Source: Sphingomonas sp. 7/4-4
GTDB taxonomy: Bacteria; Pseudomonadota; Alphaproteobacteria; Sphingomonadales; Sphingomonadaceae
Reading direction: 5' to 3'
DNA: 64,000 nucleotides
Assembly (NCBI RefSeq): GCF_027941955.1
Contig: NZ_CP115960.1
Coordinates: forward strand, 62,001-126,000
The notes beneath the pieces are model-generated. The model had not been told where the DNA came from and ran no database searches. It saw only the letters and a list, made by a program, of their open reading frames with translations. Below, piece after piece: positions 39,269-47,831 of this stretch. The position numbers were made by a program, and so were the translations under genes. Position 1 is the first letter of the stretch. Every line of letters starts with the position of its first letter.

Positions 39269-40420
39269 ATGCTCAACCGTCGCAGCTTCGTGGCACTCGG
39301 CGCCTCCGCGGTCCTCACCTCGGCCTTCGGGACGCGGATGGCGCTCGCCCGGGCGGCGACCGAACGCCGTTTCGTCTTCATCATCCAGCGCGGTGCGGCC
39401 GATGGGCTGGGCACGCTGGCCCCGATCGGCGATCCCGCCTTTGCGGCGCAGCGTGGCGTGCTGGCACAGGATTTCGCCACTGCGCCCAAGCTCGATTCCA
39501 CGTTTGCGCTGCACCCGGCGATGACCAACACCCTTGGCCTTTGGCAGGCGAAGCAGGCGTTGTTCGTCCACGCGGTCGCCTCGCCTTATCGCGAGCGCTC
39601 GCATTTCGACGGGCAGAACGTGCTCGAGACCGGCGGCAGCAGCGCCTATGCGCTCAAGGACGGCTGGCTCAACCGGCTGCTGTCGCTGCTCCCCGCCGAC
39701 GATAGAGCGATCGCGCTCGCGGCGACGATCCCGATGGCGTTGCGCGGCCCGGTCGAAGTGGCGAGCTATGCGCCCTCGGCGCTGCCCGACGCGTCGGACG
39801 ATCTGCTCGCCCGCGTCACGACCATGTATCGCGACGATCCCCAGCTCCACGCGATCTGGGAGCAGGCGACCGCGACGCGGATGCTGACCAGCGATCTCGC
39901 CCAGGACAATGGCCGCAACGCCGCCGCGACCGGTGCGCTGGCCGCCAAACTGCTCACTGCCGAGGGCGGATCGCGGATCGCGATGATCGAGACCGGCGGC
40001 TGGGACACGCATGCCCAGCAACGCGGCCGCCTGACCGGGCAGCTCAAGGGGCTCGACGCGATGGTGGGGGCGATCCAGCAGGGGCTGGGGCCGCTCTGGG
40101 CCGACACGATGGTGGTGGTGGCGACCGAGTTCGGCCGGACGGTGAAGGTCAACGGCACCCAGGGCACCGATCACGGCACTGGCTCGCTGGCGATGCTGAT
40201 GGGCGGCGCGGTGCAGGGCGGCCGGGTTGTCGCCGATTGGCCGGGGCTGGGCGACGCGGCTTTGTACGAAGGGCGCGATCTGCGGCCGACGACGGGGCTG
40301 GATACGCTGATCAACAGCGCGGTCGCTTCGCATTTCGACCTGGCGCCGACGCGGACGGCACAGAAGCTCTTCCCCGACATGAAGAGTGCGGGTGTGCTCA
40401 AGGATCTGGTGCGCGCCTGA
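39269..40420 (+). CDS. DUF1501 family protein, Tat-exported
   Basis: 383 residues. The N-terminus MLNRRSFVALGASAVLTSAF is a twin-arginine signal (RRSFVA). The body belongs to DUF1501, an alkaline-phosphatase/sulfatase-fold-like family: FIIQRGAADGLGTLAP, SPYRERSHFDGQNVLETGG, MIETGGWDTHAQQ, VVVATEFGRTVKVNGTQGTD and HGTGSLAMLMGGAV. The Asp/His residues of GGWDTH and DHG suggest a metal site. It follows the DUF1800 gene by 3 bases, and the tatABC genes are in the same window (48.4-49.9 kb). The substrate is unknown. Confidence 0.9.
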   Translation: MLNRRSFVALGASAVLTSAFGTRMALARAATERRFVFIIQRGAADGLGTLAPIGDPAFAAQRGVLAQDFATAPKLDSTFALHPAMTNTLGLWQAKQALFVHAVASPYRERSHFDGQNVLETGGSSAYALKDGWLNRLLSLLPADDRAIALAATIPMALRGPVEVASYAPSALPDASDDLLARVTTMYRDDPQLHAIWEQATATRMLTSDLAQDNGRNAAATGALAAKLLTAEGGSRIAMIETGGWDTHAQQRGRLTGQLKGLDAMVGAIQQGLGPLWADTMVVVATEFGRTVKVNGTQGTDHGTGSLAMLMGGAVQGGRVVADWPGLGDAALYEGRDLRPTTGLDTLINSAVASHFDLAPTRTAQKLFPDMKSAGVLKDLVRA

Positions 40421-40559
40421 GCCGGGGGTGGCGAGGCGTTGCCCGATTGACCGCTTGACGTGATTGTGTCGACGGGTTTCGCCCCAAAAGTCAGTCGTTC
40501 GGGTCGGCGCTCGCGTCGCCCCACTTGCGGACATTTGCCGGGGAGGCGATCATACTGCG

Positions 40560-40748
40560 ATGAATGGCGACCTTTGGACTTACGCCGAGTGGGAAGAGAA
40601 CACGGTCGACAAGATCGTGACCAAGGGCCTGTCCGCACCCGAAGAGCATCGCGCCGACTACCTCCGCGTGCAGATCAAAGCCGCTGTTCGGCAGGCGCTG
40701 CGGCACGGTCAGTCGGGCCGCTCAGAGAGCGAGCCGATCGTCTCCTGA
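40560..40748 (+). CDS. Small hypothetical protein
   Basis: 62 residues: begins MNGDLWTYAEWEENTVDKIV, helical and charged, then RADYLRVQIKAAVRQALRHG and a short Ser-rich end. No domain is recognised. The frame also extends about 30 codons upstream, but that part is Arg/Val-rich and unlike coding. GGGGAGG lies 13 or so bases upstream, slightly far. It is the first gene of the variable pocket after DUF1501. Confidence 0.5.
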   Translation: MNGDLWTYAEWEENTVDKIVTKGLSAPEEHRADYLRVQIKAAVRQALRHGQSGRSESEPIVS

Positions 40749-40751
40749 ACG

Positions 40752-40787
40752 TCCGCTAACCACCCACTTCTCGCCGTTCGCGGTCGG
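40752..40787 (+). repeat. Inverted repeat, left copy
   Basis: The stretch TCCGCTAACCACCCACTT and the next 18 bases (through GCCGTTCG) recur in opposite orientation at 41344-41378 with few mismatches. The pair encloses the small membrane-protein gene at 40871-41206. Confidence 0.65.
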
Positions 40788-40870
40788 CAGCGAACCGGCG
40801 GGAAGTGCCCCAAAGCCGTCGCACCGCTTTCCACCAGGCATAGCCTATCGTCTGCAACCTCGAGCCTGGC

Positions 40871-41206
40871 TTATAGATATCCATAGGATTGCAGCAGAAA
40901 GGTCGTGCCCAGCATCCCACCGAACCCTGCTACGGCACAGGCAAGAGCTATAAAATTGCCGAAAAGGGTCAGGCGCTTCTTTTCCGCATCACGCGTCAAG
41001 CTTTCCGTTCTCGCTCCGAATATCATCATCGTCAGGCCGAAAATGATCAGCGGCCCCACCAGGAAGGAAGCGAGTGACCAGGTGTTGATCTGAGGAGCAC
41101 CCTGCTGGGCCAGCCGGAGGCGATCGAAAATGGTGGGCCATGATATCGCAGCGCCGGCCAAAACGCAGGCGAAGCCGGCAAGCCGGGTTTTTACATCGGG
41201 ATTCAT
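40871..41206 (-). CDS. Small three-span membrane protein
   Basis: 111 residues with GGAGAG placed four bases before the ATG at 41206. Three hydrophobic segments are seen: AGFACVLAGAAISW, SLASFLVGPLIIFGLTMMIF, and FGNFIALACAVAGFGGMLGT; a short basic loop (RDAEKKRL) lies between the second and third. No family is recognised. It is the only leftward gene between dgt and entericidin apart from the small secreted gene, and it lies between inverted repeats, so it may be a recent acquisition. Confidence 0.6.
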   Translation of the reverse strand: MNPDVKTRLAGFACVLAGAAISWPTIFDRLRLAQQGAPQINTWSLASFLVGPLIIFGLTMMIFGARTESLTRDAEKKRLTLFGNFIALACAVAGFGGMLGTTFLLQSYGYL

Positions 41207-41343
41207 CCATCTCTCCGGTAAAAATGCGCGATCAGAGCTATGCTATCGAGTGACTATTACGCCAGCAATCGTAATTGCTGACCGCAGGCCAACTGGCAGG
41301 TTCCCACCCAATCTCGGCCATTCGCATCCAACCGGCCGATCGG

Positions 41344-41378
41344 CGCCGCCGAACGGCAGAAAGTGGGTGGATAGCGGA
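41344..41378 (-). repeat. Inverted repeat, right copy
   Basis: Read on the minus strand it begins TCCGCTATCCACCCACTT and continues to GCCGTTCGGCGG, matching the left copy at 40752-40787. It lies 24 bases before the next gene start. Confidence 0.65.
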
Positions 41379-41401
41379 CGCGGGGCAGACTAGCATTTCG
41401 T

Positions 41402-41818
41402 ATGACCGAGCACATTTCCTTCCGCTTTGACTGGGATGATGTCGGGGATGACAGAATTACCGAAGTCCTCGGACTGAACGCAGTCATCATGAATGATGGG
41501 TCTGCGCGGTGGGACGCGGTGGCAATCTGCCTTGGCAGCACAGCCGTCATAGTGACGGTGGAGCCAGACACGGACCAAATCATCGTTGCTCGCGAGGCCT
41601 GCCCGAGCCGGGACGGATGGGAGCCAATCCCATCGTTTGAGTTCGCCGTTACCAAACCTCTTGGATGGTCTTGGATCGGGATCAATTCTTAAGGGTACAA
41701 GGACAGCTTCACCATCGCGGTGGGTGACATTGTGCCAGATGCCCTTCAACCGCGATGCACCTTCCTTGCTGAATCCTCAGGACTTACGTGTTTCGACCTG
41801 GTCCCGCGTCGCGCTTGA
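41402..41818 (+). pseudogene. Small hypothetical protein gene interrupted by an in-frame TAA
   Basis: The open part (96 codons) starts MTEHISFRFDWDDVGDDRIT and ends WSWIGINS at a TAA (41693-41695). The same frame goes on for 41 codons: GYKDSFTIAVGDIVPDALQP, RCTFLAESSGLTCFDLVPRR, then TGA at 41816-41818. The second half has protein-like composition and begins exactly at the stop, so one substitution (for example CAA to TAA) is the likely cause. The length of about 138 residues and the beta-rich pattern suggest a small immunity- or DUF-type protein, but I cannot name it. Sequencing error is possible, though most errors here are indels. Confidence 0.55.
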
Positions 41819-42224
41819 TGTCAGCTCTTGGGGCGTTAGCGGCCATTCCCGAAGTCTGCCCCCGGAATGGCAGCTATCGCCGCTTCCGACCCTAAAAGCT
41901 GCCGGTCTGCAAACCCCTTTGCAGACATGCTTGCAATGTAGGATTTCGCCTGACAGCCTCATCGAGCTCTTTGACATCGTAACGCCCCTTTTCATCCTGC
42001 TCGTGCGAAAGCAGGAGTATAATGCTGCCTGGTCCACATCCTCCTGGATCGCCTGCGCAGGAACACGGCCGGCCAGAACGATGCAGGCAGTGTGACCTTA
42101 GTGTGACCTTTCGCGGCTAACCACCAATGGCCGCCCGCGAGCTGCAATCCCCATCCCAAGCGCCAATTGTCCCCACGCCGCCCATCCGCTAAGGCGCGCG
42201 CTCTCGTTCACTGTTGGAACCGCA
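41819..42224. other. Intergenic region with no supported gene
   Basis: About 400 bases between the broken gene and argS. The start (GGCGTTAGCGGCCATTCCCG and on) has a hyphenated palindrome around CATTCCCG and CGGAATGG. A leftward open frame (41777-42037) is present but has no plausible start signal or composition. A motif GGCTAACCACC near 42115 recalls the inverted repeats at 40752 and 41344. The promoter of argS must lie here. Confidence 0.5.
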
Positions 42225-43949
42225 ATGACTCTCTACGTCCGTTTTGCCGCGCACCTTGATGCCGCTCTCGACGCGCTCGTCGCCGCCGGCGACCTGCCGG
42301 CGGGGCTGGAGCGACGCGCGGTTACGGTCGAACCGCCGCGCGACGTCACGCATGGCGATCTCGCGACCAACGCGGCGATGGTGCTCGCCAAGCCCGCCGG
42401 GACCAATCCGCGTGCGCTGGCGGAGAAGATCGCGGCGGAGCTGGAGAAGCTGGACGAGGTTTCCGCCGTCTCGGTCGCCGGCCCCGGCTTCATCAACCTG
42501 ACGCTGACCGACGACACCTGGCGCGGCGAGCTGACCGAGATCCTTGCGGCCGAAGGCGATTATGGCCGCTCGACGATCGGCGCGGGGGCGACGGTCAATG
42601 TCGAGTATGTCTCCGCCAATCCGACCGGGCCGATGCACATGGGGCATTGCCGCGGGGCGGTGGTGGGCGATGCGCTGGCGTCGCTGCTCGAGTTCGCAGG
42701 GCACAAGGTCGTGCGCGAATATTATGTCAACGATGCCGGCGGGCAGGTCGATGTGCTCGCGCGCTCGGCGCACCTGCGCTATCGCGAGGCGCTGGGCGAG
42801 ACGATCGAGATCCCCGAAGGGCTGTATCCGGGCGAGTATCTGAAGCCGGTGGGCGAGAAGCTCGCCGCCGAATATGGCGACAAATTCGTCGGCAAGCCGG
42901 AGAGCGAATGGCTCGACCTGTTCCGCAAGGAAGCGGTCGCGTCGATGCTGGTGATGATCAAGGCCGATCTCGCATTGCTCGGCATCCATCACGACCTGTT
43001 CTCGTCCGAGGCGGAACTGCAGGCGGCGGGCAAGCCCGAGGCGGCCGAGGCATGGCTGCGCGAGCGCGATCTTGTCTATGACGGCGTGCTCGAAGCGCCC
43101 AAGGGCGAGACGCCCGAGGATTGGGAGCCGGTCGAGCTGCCCCTGTTCCGCGCGACGCAGTTCGGCGACGATCAGGACCGGCCGATCAAGAAGTCGAACG
43201 GGCAATGGACCTATTTCGGCGCCGATCTCGCTTATCACTTCCAGAAGGCGCAATCGGCCGACCAGTTGATCGACATCTGGGGCGCCGACCATGCCGGCAC
43301 GGTCAAGCGGATCGTCGCGGCGGTGCAGGCGCTGACCGGCGGCAAGACGCGGTTCGATGTGAAGCTGGTGCAGATGGTGCGCCTGCTTCGCGCCGGAGAA
43401 CCGGTGAAAATGTCCAAGCGTTCCGGTAACTTCGTGACGCTTGCCGATGTCGTGAGTGAAGTCGGCAAGGACGTGGTGCGTTTCACCATGCTGACGCGGA
43501 AAGCCGATGCCCAGATGGACTTCGATTTCGCCAAGGTGATCGAGGCGTCGAAGGACAATCCGGTCTTCTATGTGAACTATGCCCATGCCCGGATCGCCTC
43601 GCTCCATCGCAAGGCGGCGGAGGCCGGGATCGAATGCCCGAGCGCCGATCTGTCCCTGCTTGATACGGAAGAGCTGGCGCTGGTGAAGCTCGCGGCGCAG
43701 TTTCCGCGGGTAGTGGAGGGTGCAGCACTGGCGCGCGAACCGCATCGAATTGCCTTTTATCTCTATGATTTGTCGGCTGCTCTGCATGCTCTGTGGAATG
43801 TCGGTAACGACCGCCCCGAGCGCCGGTTCCTGCTCGCCGACCAGCCGGGCCTGACCTGCGCGCGGCTCTTCTTGGCGCGCGGCGTCGGACAGATTATCCG
43901 TAATGGGTTGGGCCTCATGGGTGTCGAGGCAGTCCAGGAGATGCATTGA
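42225..43949 (+). CDS. argS: Arginyl-tRNA synthetase
   Basis: Class I aminoacyl-tRNA synthetase, 574 residues, frame intact. Seen: the N-terminal Add1-type domain (GDLATNAAMVLAKPAGTNPR), NVEYVSANPTGPMHMGHCRG with the HIGH-type motif HMGH, YYVNDAGGQVD, ADLAYHFQKAQ, WGADHAGTVKRI, and VKMSKRSGNFVTL (KMSKS). The anticodon-binding domain follows, ending with LGLMGVEAVQEMH. The stop overlaps the ATG of the SPOR gene by one base. Confidence 0.97.
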   Translation: MTLYVRFAAHLDAALDALVAAGDLPAGLERRAVTVEPPRDVTHGDLATNAAMVLAKPAGTNPRALAEKIAAELEKLDEVSAVSVAGPGFINLTLTDDTWRGELTEILAAEGDYGRSTIGAGATVNVEYVSANPTGPMHMGHCRGAVVGDALASLLEFAGHKVVREYYVNDAGGQVDVLARSAHLRYREALGETIEIPEGLYPGEYLKPVGEKLAAEYGDKFVGKPESEWLDLFRKEAVASMLVMIKADLALLGIHHDLFSSEAELQAAGKPEAAEAWLRERDLVYDGVLEAPKGETPEDWEPVELPLFRATQFGDDQDRPIKKSNGQWTYFGADLAYHFQKAQSADQLIDIWGADHAGTVKRIVAAVQALTGGKTRFDVKLVQMVRLLRAGEPVKMSKRSGNFVTLADVVSEVGKDVVRFTMLTRKADAQMDFDFAKVIEASKDNPVFYVNYAHARIASLHRKAAEAGIECPSADLSLLDTEELALVKLAAQFPRVVEGAALAREPHRIAFYLYDLSAALHALWNVGNDRPERRFLLADQPGLTCARLFLARGVGQIIRNGLGLMGVEAVQEMH

Positions 43950-44680
43950 TGAGCCTGCGTTCGGGCCAGGGCTATGACGAGCAGGATCGCCTTCCCTGGC
44001 TGGAGACGGCCGAGGAGGACTATCCGCAGGACCATTCGGTCGCGCGTTTCATGCTGCTCGCGGTGCTCGCGCTGGCGGTGATCGGCACCGCGGTGCTCGG
44101 CTATCTGTGGTACCAGCGGACGCAGAATCCGATCAACGGCAATGGCGAGCTGATCAAGGCGCCCGCGGGGGACTACAAGGTCAAGCCCGACGAGCCCGGC
44201 GGCATGAAGGCCGAGGGCGAAGGCGATACCGTCTTCGCGACGAGCCAGGGCGCGACGAGCAATTCGAGCATCAATGTCGGCGCGCTTCCCGAGGCGCCGG
44301 TGGAAGGAACGCGGGCGAGCGCTCCGGGCGGCGGCACGGCTCCGGGTACGAAGAACGCCAAGCTCGCGATCCCCGGCCCCACCATCGTCGGGCCGAATGC
44401 ATCCGCCGCGGGGACGAAGCCGGCGGCGCCGCGTCCGGGATCCGGTTCGCTGATCCAGCTCGGCGCCTTCCCCAACGAGGCGGGTGCCAATGTCGCCTGG
44501 GTGCGATTGTCGAAGCGGTTCGCCTATCTCGCGCCGCTCGGCAAATCGGTCGAGCGCGGCGAGGCGGCCAATGGCAGCGCCGTCTGGCGGCTGCGCGTCA
44601 ATGCGGGCAGCAATCCGCAGGCGCGCGACCTGTGCGGGCGGCTGAAGGTCGCCGGCGAGAACTGCTTCATCGCGAATTGA
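43949..44680 (+). CDS. SPOR domain membrane protein
   Basis: 243 residues. Cytoplasmic N-terminus (GYDEQDRLPWLETAEEDY), one membrane segment (FMLLAVLALAVIGTAVLGYL, about residues 34-53), a long Pro/Gly/Ala linker, and a C-terminal SPOR domain (SLIQLGAFPNEAGANVAWVR to FIAN). SPOR domains bind glycan strands lacking stem peptides at the septum. It is coupled to argS, and in many alphaproteobacteria it is followed directly by nagZ; here a lipoprotein gene is inserted between them. Confidence 0.88.
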   Translation: MSLRSGQGYDEQDRLPWLETAEEDYPQDHSVARFMLLAVLALAVIGTAVLGYLWYQRTQNPINGNGELIKAPAGDYKVKPDEPGGMKAEGEGDTVFATSQGATSNSSINVGALPEAPVEGTRASAPGGGTAPGTKNAKLAIPGPTIVGPNASAAGTKPAAPRPGSGSLIQLGAFPNEAGANVAWVRLSKRFAYLAPLGKSVERGEAANGSAVWRLRVNAGSNPQARDLCGRLKVAGENCFIAN

Positions 44681-44818
44681 GGCGCGCCCTTCGTTAATGA
44701 CCAGAGTTCACGCCTGGTCCGGAGGGCGCTCTCGCCGGCGTTAGCGAGCATCTGACGGATTATTCGTGAAGATGTCGGAATCTTCTGACATAGCCGTGTT
44801 CCGATAAGGAATGATCGA

Positions 44819-45814
44819 GTGGCCTTGTTGAGAATGCGTCGAATTTTGGGTTGTACCGCGCTCCTGATGGCAAGCAGCTGCACGGGCGGCGGCGGTTCGC
44901 CTTCACCCTCGCCAACTCCGACGGTGACGCCTACGCTGACCCCGTCGCCGACGCCGACGCCGTCGCCCACTTCGACGCCAACGCCTGCGCCCTATGTCTC
45001 GTATACTATCGTGTCGCCCACGGTCGAGCCGTCGTACATAGATGGTGTGAACGGCGCCGTGCAGACGCGTGCGACGCTTCTGCGCTATTGGGTCGTCGAC
45101 GGGACCGAACAGCTCAGCCTTGAAGTGCAGCGTCTGCTGCGTGTGTATGGTCCTCCGGCCGGTGGAGGCAGCAATTTCGAGACGAGCACCACGAGCTTCG
45201 TCGGTGGGGCAATTCCGGATCGTGTGCTTCCGATTGCAACATGGTTCCAGGGGAGAGATAATCCCGCCGGATCAGAGTTGCGTTTCTACGCCGTTCATAA
45301 TGGAATCACCCCGTCGCAACCGGGAAGCGAGATACTCGGTGGGCACCTGTTCGAAATACGCCGGAACTCGGGGGAGGCGACGTTCGGAACCTTCGGTGAA
45401 CGCATGCAATCGGGTCCCTTCACTTCGGGCACCTATACGGGCGAAGTTGTCGGTTCCATCGGAGGTAGCAAAAACCCGATATTGTTTACCGGAACGATCT
45501 CTGTCGCTTGGGACATGACCAGCCCCAATGTTCCCGCTGTGGCGCATGTTATCATCGAGAAGTTCCAGTCGGGCGCCACGCACGCCCCTTTCACGCTCGA
45601 TTTTGCGATTCCCAGTGCGGCATCGGACGGATCGATGTCGGGCTCGGTTACCTATATCGATCCGCAACTGGGCAGCGGCTCAAGTTTGACGGGACCCGTG
45701 GCCGGGCAAGTCTATTATGCCAATGATTCCAGTTCGCCGAGGCAGGTCGTAGGAGGAGCCTTCAAGATCACTTCGAACGGGGTGATCATCCAGGGCTCCT
45801 ATCTGTTGCATTGA
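44819..45814 (+). CDS. Surface lipoprotein with Pro/Thr/Ser linker, unknown family
   Basis: 331 residues from a GTG at 44819 with AAGGA about 8 bases upstream; an ATG at 44834 is an alternative. The signal ends LLMASSC, a lipobox. After it comes a 40-residue Pro-Thr-Ser linker encoded by a CCGACGCCG-type repeat, then a beta-rich domain (IVSPTVEPSYIDGVNGA, LLRYWVVDGTEQLSLEVQRL) and a second half ending in VVGGAFKITSNGVIIQGSYL. That last pattern (G-G-x-F-x-I then G-x-Y/F) recalls transferrin-binding-protein-like barrels, weakly. It breaks an otherwise conserved argS-SPOR-nagZ order. Confidence 0.7.
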   Translation: MALLRMRRILGCTALLMASSCTGGGGSPSPSPTPTVTPTLTPSPTPTPSPTSTPTPAPYVSYTIVSPTVEPSYIDGVNGAVQTRATLLRYWVVDGTEQLSLEVQRLLRVYGPPAGGGSNFETSTTSFVGGAIPDRVLPIATWFQGRDNPAGSELRFYAVHNGITPSQPGSEILGGHLFEIRRNSGEATFGTFGERMQSGPFTSGTYTGEVVGSIGGSKNPILFTGTISVAWDMTSPNVPAVAHVIIEKFQSGATHAPFTLDFAIPSAASDGSMSGSVTYIDPQLGSGSSLTGPVAGQVYYANDSSSPRQVVGGAFKITSNGVIIQGSYLLH

Positions 45815-45951
45815 ACTATTTTTTGGCGCTGGAGCGCTGATCCGTGCCGCGGCGTGTGATCGAGATGGTCCGGGAGGCGTGCTGCCCTGCGGCGGCTTCG
45901 ATCGGCCACATCTCGCCTTCCGCACTTCTCACGAAAAAGTAAGGCACACGC

Positions 45952-46959
45952 ATGAAGCCCGTCATCTTCGGCATTGCCGGCCACGAACTCACGCCCGACG
46001 AGCGTATCTTTTTCGAGCAGGCCGATCCGCTCGGCTATATTTTGTTCAAGCGCAATTGCGGCGACGTCGCGCAGATGAAGGCGCTGACCGACAGTTTGCG
46101 CGACTTGTCGGGCCGCGCCGACCTGCCGATCCTGATCGATCAGGAGGGCGGGCGCGTGGCGCGGATGGTGCCGCCCGAATGGCCGGCTTTCCCTGCGGGG
46201 GCGGCGTTCGACGCGCTGTACGACATCGCGCCGATCTCGGCGATCGAAGCAGCGCGGGCGAACGCCCAGGCGCTGGCGATGATGCTGGGCGAAGTCGGCG
46301 TGAACGTGAATTGCGCGCCTCTGCTCGACGTGCGCCAGGCCGATGTCACTCCGGCGATCGGCGATCGATCCTTCGGCGGCGATCCGATGCGAGTCGCGGC
46401 ATTGGGGCAGGCGATGCTCGAAGGCATGCGTCGCGGCGGCGTGGTCGGCGTGGTCAAACACATGCCGGGACACGGCCGCGCATTGGTCGACAGCCATTAC
46501 GATCTGCCGCACGTCAAGGCCGATGCGGCGGCGCTGGAGATGGATCTGGAGCCGTTCGCCCGTCTGAACGGCGCGCCGATGGGAATGACGTGCCACGTCG
46601 TGTTCGAGGCATGGGATGCCGAGCGCCCCGCGACGCTCTCGCCCAGGGTGATCTCGGAGATCATCCGCGGCCGGATCGGCTTCGACGGGCTGCTGATGAC
46701 CGACGATATCGACATGAAGGCGCTGTCGGGCACGGCGGGCGAGAAGGCCTCGCTGGCGCTCGCCGCGGGATGCGACGTGGTGCTCGATTGCTGGGCGCGG
46801 ATGGACGAGATGGTCGAGATCGCCGGGCTGATCGGCGATGCGACGCCCGAATGCCTCGCCCGGCTCGATCGCGCGATGGCAACGATCGCGGACGGATCCG
46901 CCGCCGCGGATTTCGGGGCGCTGATCGCCAAGCGGGACGAATTGCTGGCGCTCGCGTGA
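45952..46959 (+). CDS. nagZ: Beta-N-acetylhexosaminidase NagZ
   Basis: GH3 enzyme that removes GlcNAc from anhydro-muropeptides during cell-wall recycling. 335 residues. Seen: YILFKRNCGD, LPILIDQEGGRVARM, NVNCAPLLDVRQ, RSFGGDP, VVGVVKHMPGHGRALVDSHY (the catalytic His loop KH-x-PGHG-x-x-x-x-DSH) and GLLMTDDIDMKALSG (nucleophile Asp). No signal peptide, as expected for a cytoplasmic enzyme. The palindromic repeat copy 2 starts 2 bases after its stop. Confidence 0.95.
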   Translation: MKPVIFGIAGHELTPDERIFFEQADPLGYILFKRNCGDVAQMKALTDSLRDLSGRADLPILIDQEGGRVARMVPPEWPAFPAGAAFDALYDIAPISAIEAARANAQALAMMLGEVGVNVNCAPLLDVRQADVTPAIGDRSFGGDPMRVAALGQAMLEGMRRGGVVGVVKHMPGHGRALVDSHYDLPHVKADAAALEMDLEPFARLNGAPMGMTCHVVFEAWDAERPATLSPRVISEIIRGRIGFDGLLMTDDIDMKALSGTAGEKASLALAAGCDVVLDCWARMDEMVEIAGLIGDATPECLARLDRAMATIADGSAAADFGALIAKRDELLALA

Positions 46960-46960
46960 C

Positions 46961-47048
46961 CGTCATCCCGGCGAAAGCCGGGATCCAGAGCCAAGCAATT
47001 CCGACAGGGGCAAAGAAACTCTGGGCCCCGGCTTTCGCCGGGGTGACG
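46961..47048. repeat. Palindromic dispersed repeat, copy 2
   Basis: Left arm CGTCATCCCGGCGAAAGCCG, right arm CGGCTTTCGCCGGGGTGACG, about 35 bases between. It matches copy 1 (29174) at nearly all arm positions. It lies between nagZ and scpA. Confidence 0.85.
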
Positions 47049-47093
47049 GCTGGGCAGGTGACAGCCACCATGTGCTCTGCTTAACTTGCATCG

Positions 47094-47831
47094 ATGAGCG
47101 AAGCCGATCCTTCCGACACTTTGAAGATCGACATCGACGGGTGGGAAGGCCCGCTCGACTTGCTGCTCGCGCTCGCGCGGAACCAGAAGGTCGATCTGCG
47201 GCAGATCTCGATCCTCGAGCTGGTCGAGCAATATCTCACCTTCGTGAACGAGGCGCGCGAGCTCCGGCTGGAGCTGGCCGCGGACTATCTCGTGATGGCG
47301 GCCTGGCTCGCCTATCTCAAATCGGCGCTGCTGCTACCGCGCAATCCCGAGGAAACGCCGAGCCCCGAGGAGCTGGCGCTCCGGCTCCAGCTGCGGCTCG
47401 AGCGGCTCAATGCGATGCGCGAGGCCGGGGCGCGGCTGGTGGCACGCGACCGGCTGGGTCGCGACGTCTTCCTGCGCGGAGTGCCCGAGGGGCTGCGCGT
47501 GGTGCGCAAGGGGCGCTACGAGGCGGAGATCTATGACCTGATCGCCGCTTACGGCCGGATCAGCGCGCGCACCCGGCCGGTGATGCACGTGGTGGCAGTG
47601 CGCGACGTGATGACACTGGAAGAGGCGATCGAGCGCGTTTCGGCACTGATCGGCACGCGGATCGAATGGAGCACGATCGAGACCTTCCTTCCCGAAGGGG
47701 CGCGCGGGACCTATCGCAAATCGGCGCTCGCTTCCTCGTTCGTCGCCGCGCTAGAGCTGGCGCGGCAGGGGAGGCTCGAGCTCAGACAGAAATCGGCGTT
47801 CGCGCCGCTCTATCTCAAGGCGAGCGCATGA
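47094..47831 (+). CDS. scpA: Segregation and condensation protein A
   Basis: Kleisin subunit of the SMC-ScpAB complex, which compacts and separates chromosomes. 245 residues. Seen: FEG-like start IDIDGWEGPLDLLLALARNQ with KVDLRQISILELVEQYLTFV next, then ELAADYLVMAAWLAYLKSAL, all typical for ScpA, and a C-terminal winged helix (ALASSFVAALELARQGRLEL). The stop overlaps scpB (ATGA). No smc gene is in the window. Confidence 0.93.
   Translation: MSEADPSDTLKIDIDGWEGPLDLLLALARNQKVDLRQISILELVEQYLTFVNEARELRLELAADYLVMAAWLAYLKSALLLPRNPEETPSPEELALRLQLRLERLNAMREAGARLVARDRLGRDVFLRGVPEGLRVVRKGRYEAEIYDLIAAYGRISARTRPVMHVVAVRDVMTLEEAIERVSALIGTRIEWSTIETFLPEGARGTYRKSALASSFVAALELARQGRLELRQKSAFAPLYLKASA

Noticed and set aside
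41777..42037. Minus-strand open frame of 86 codons before argS
   Set aside because: No ribosome site, no domain, Cys/Ser/Arg-rich composition, and it overlaps the broken gene and a palindrome.
44888..44990. Short repeat run considered as a CRISPR or microsatellite
   Set aside because: It is the in-frame Pro/Thr/Ser stalk of the lipoprotein at 44819; there are no spacers.
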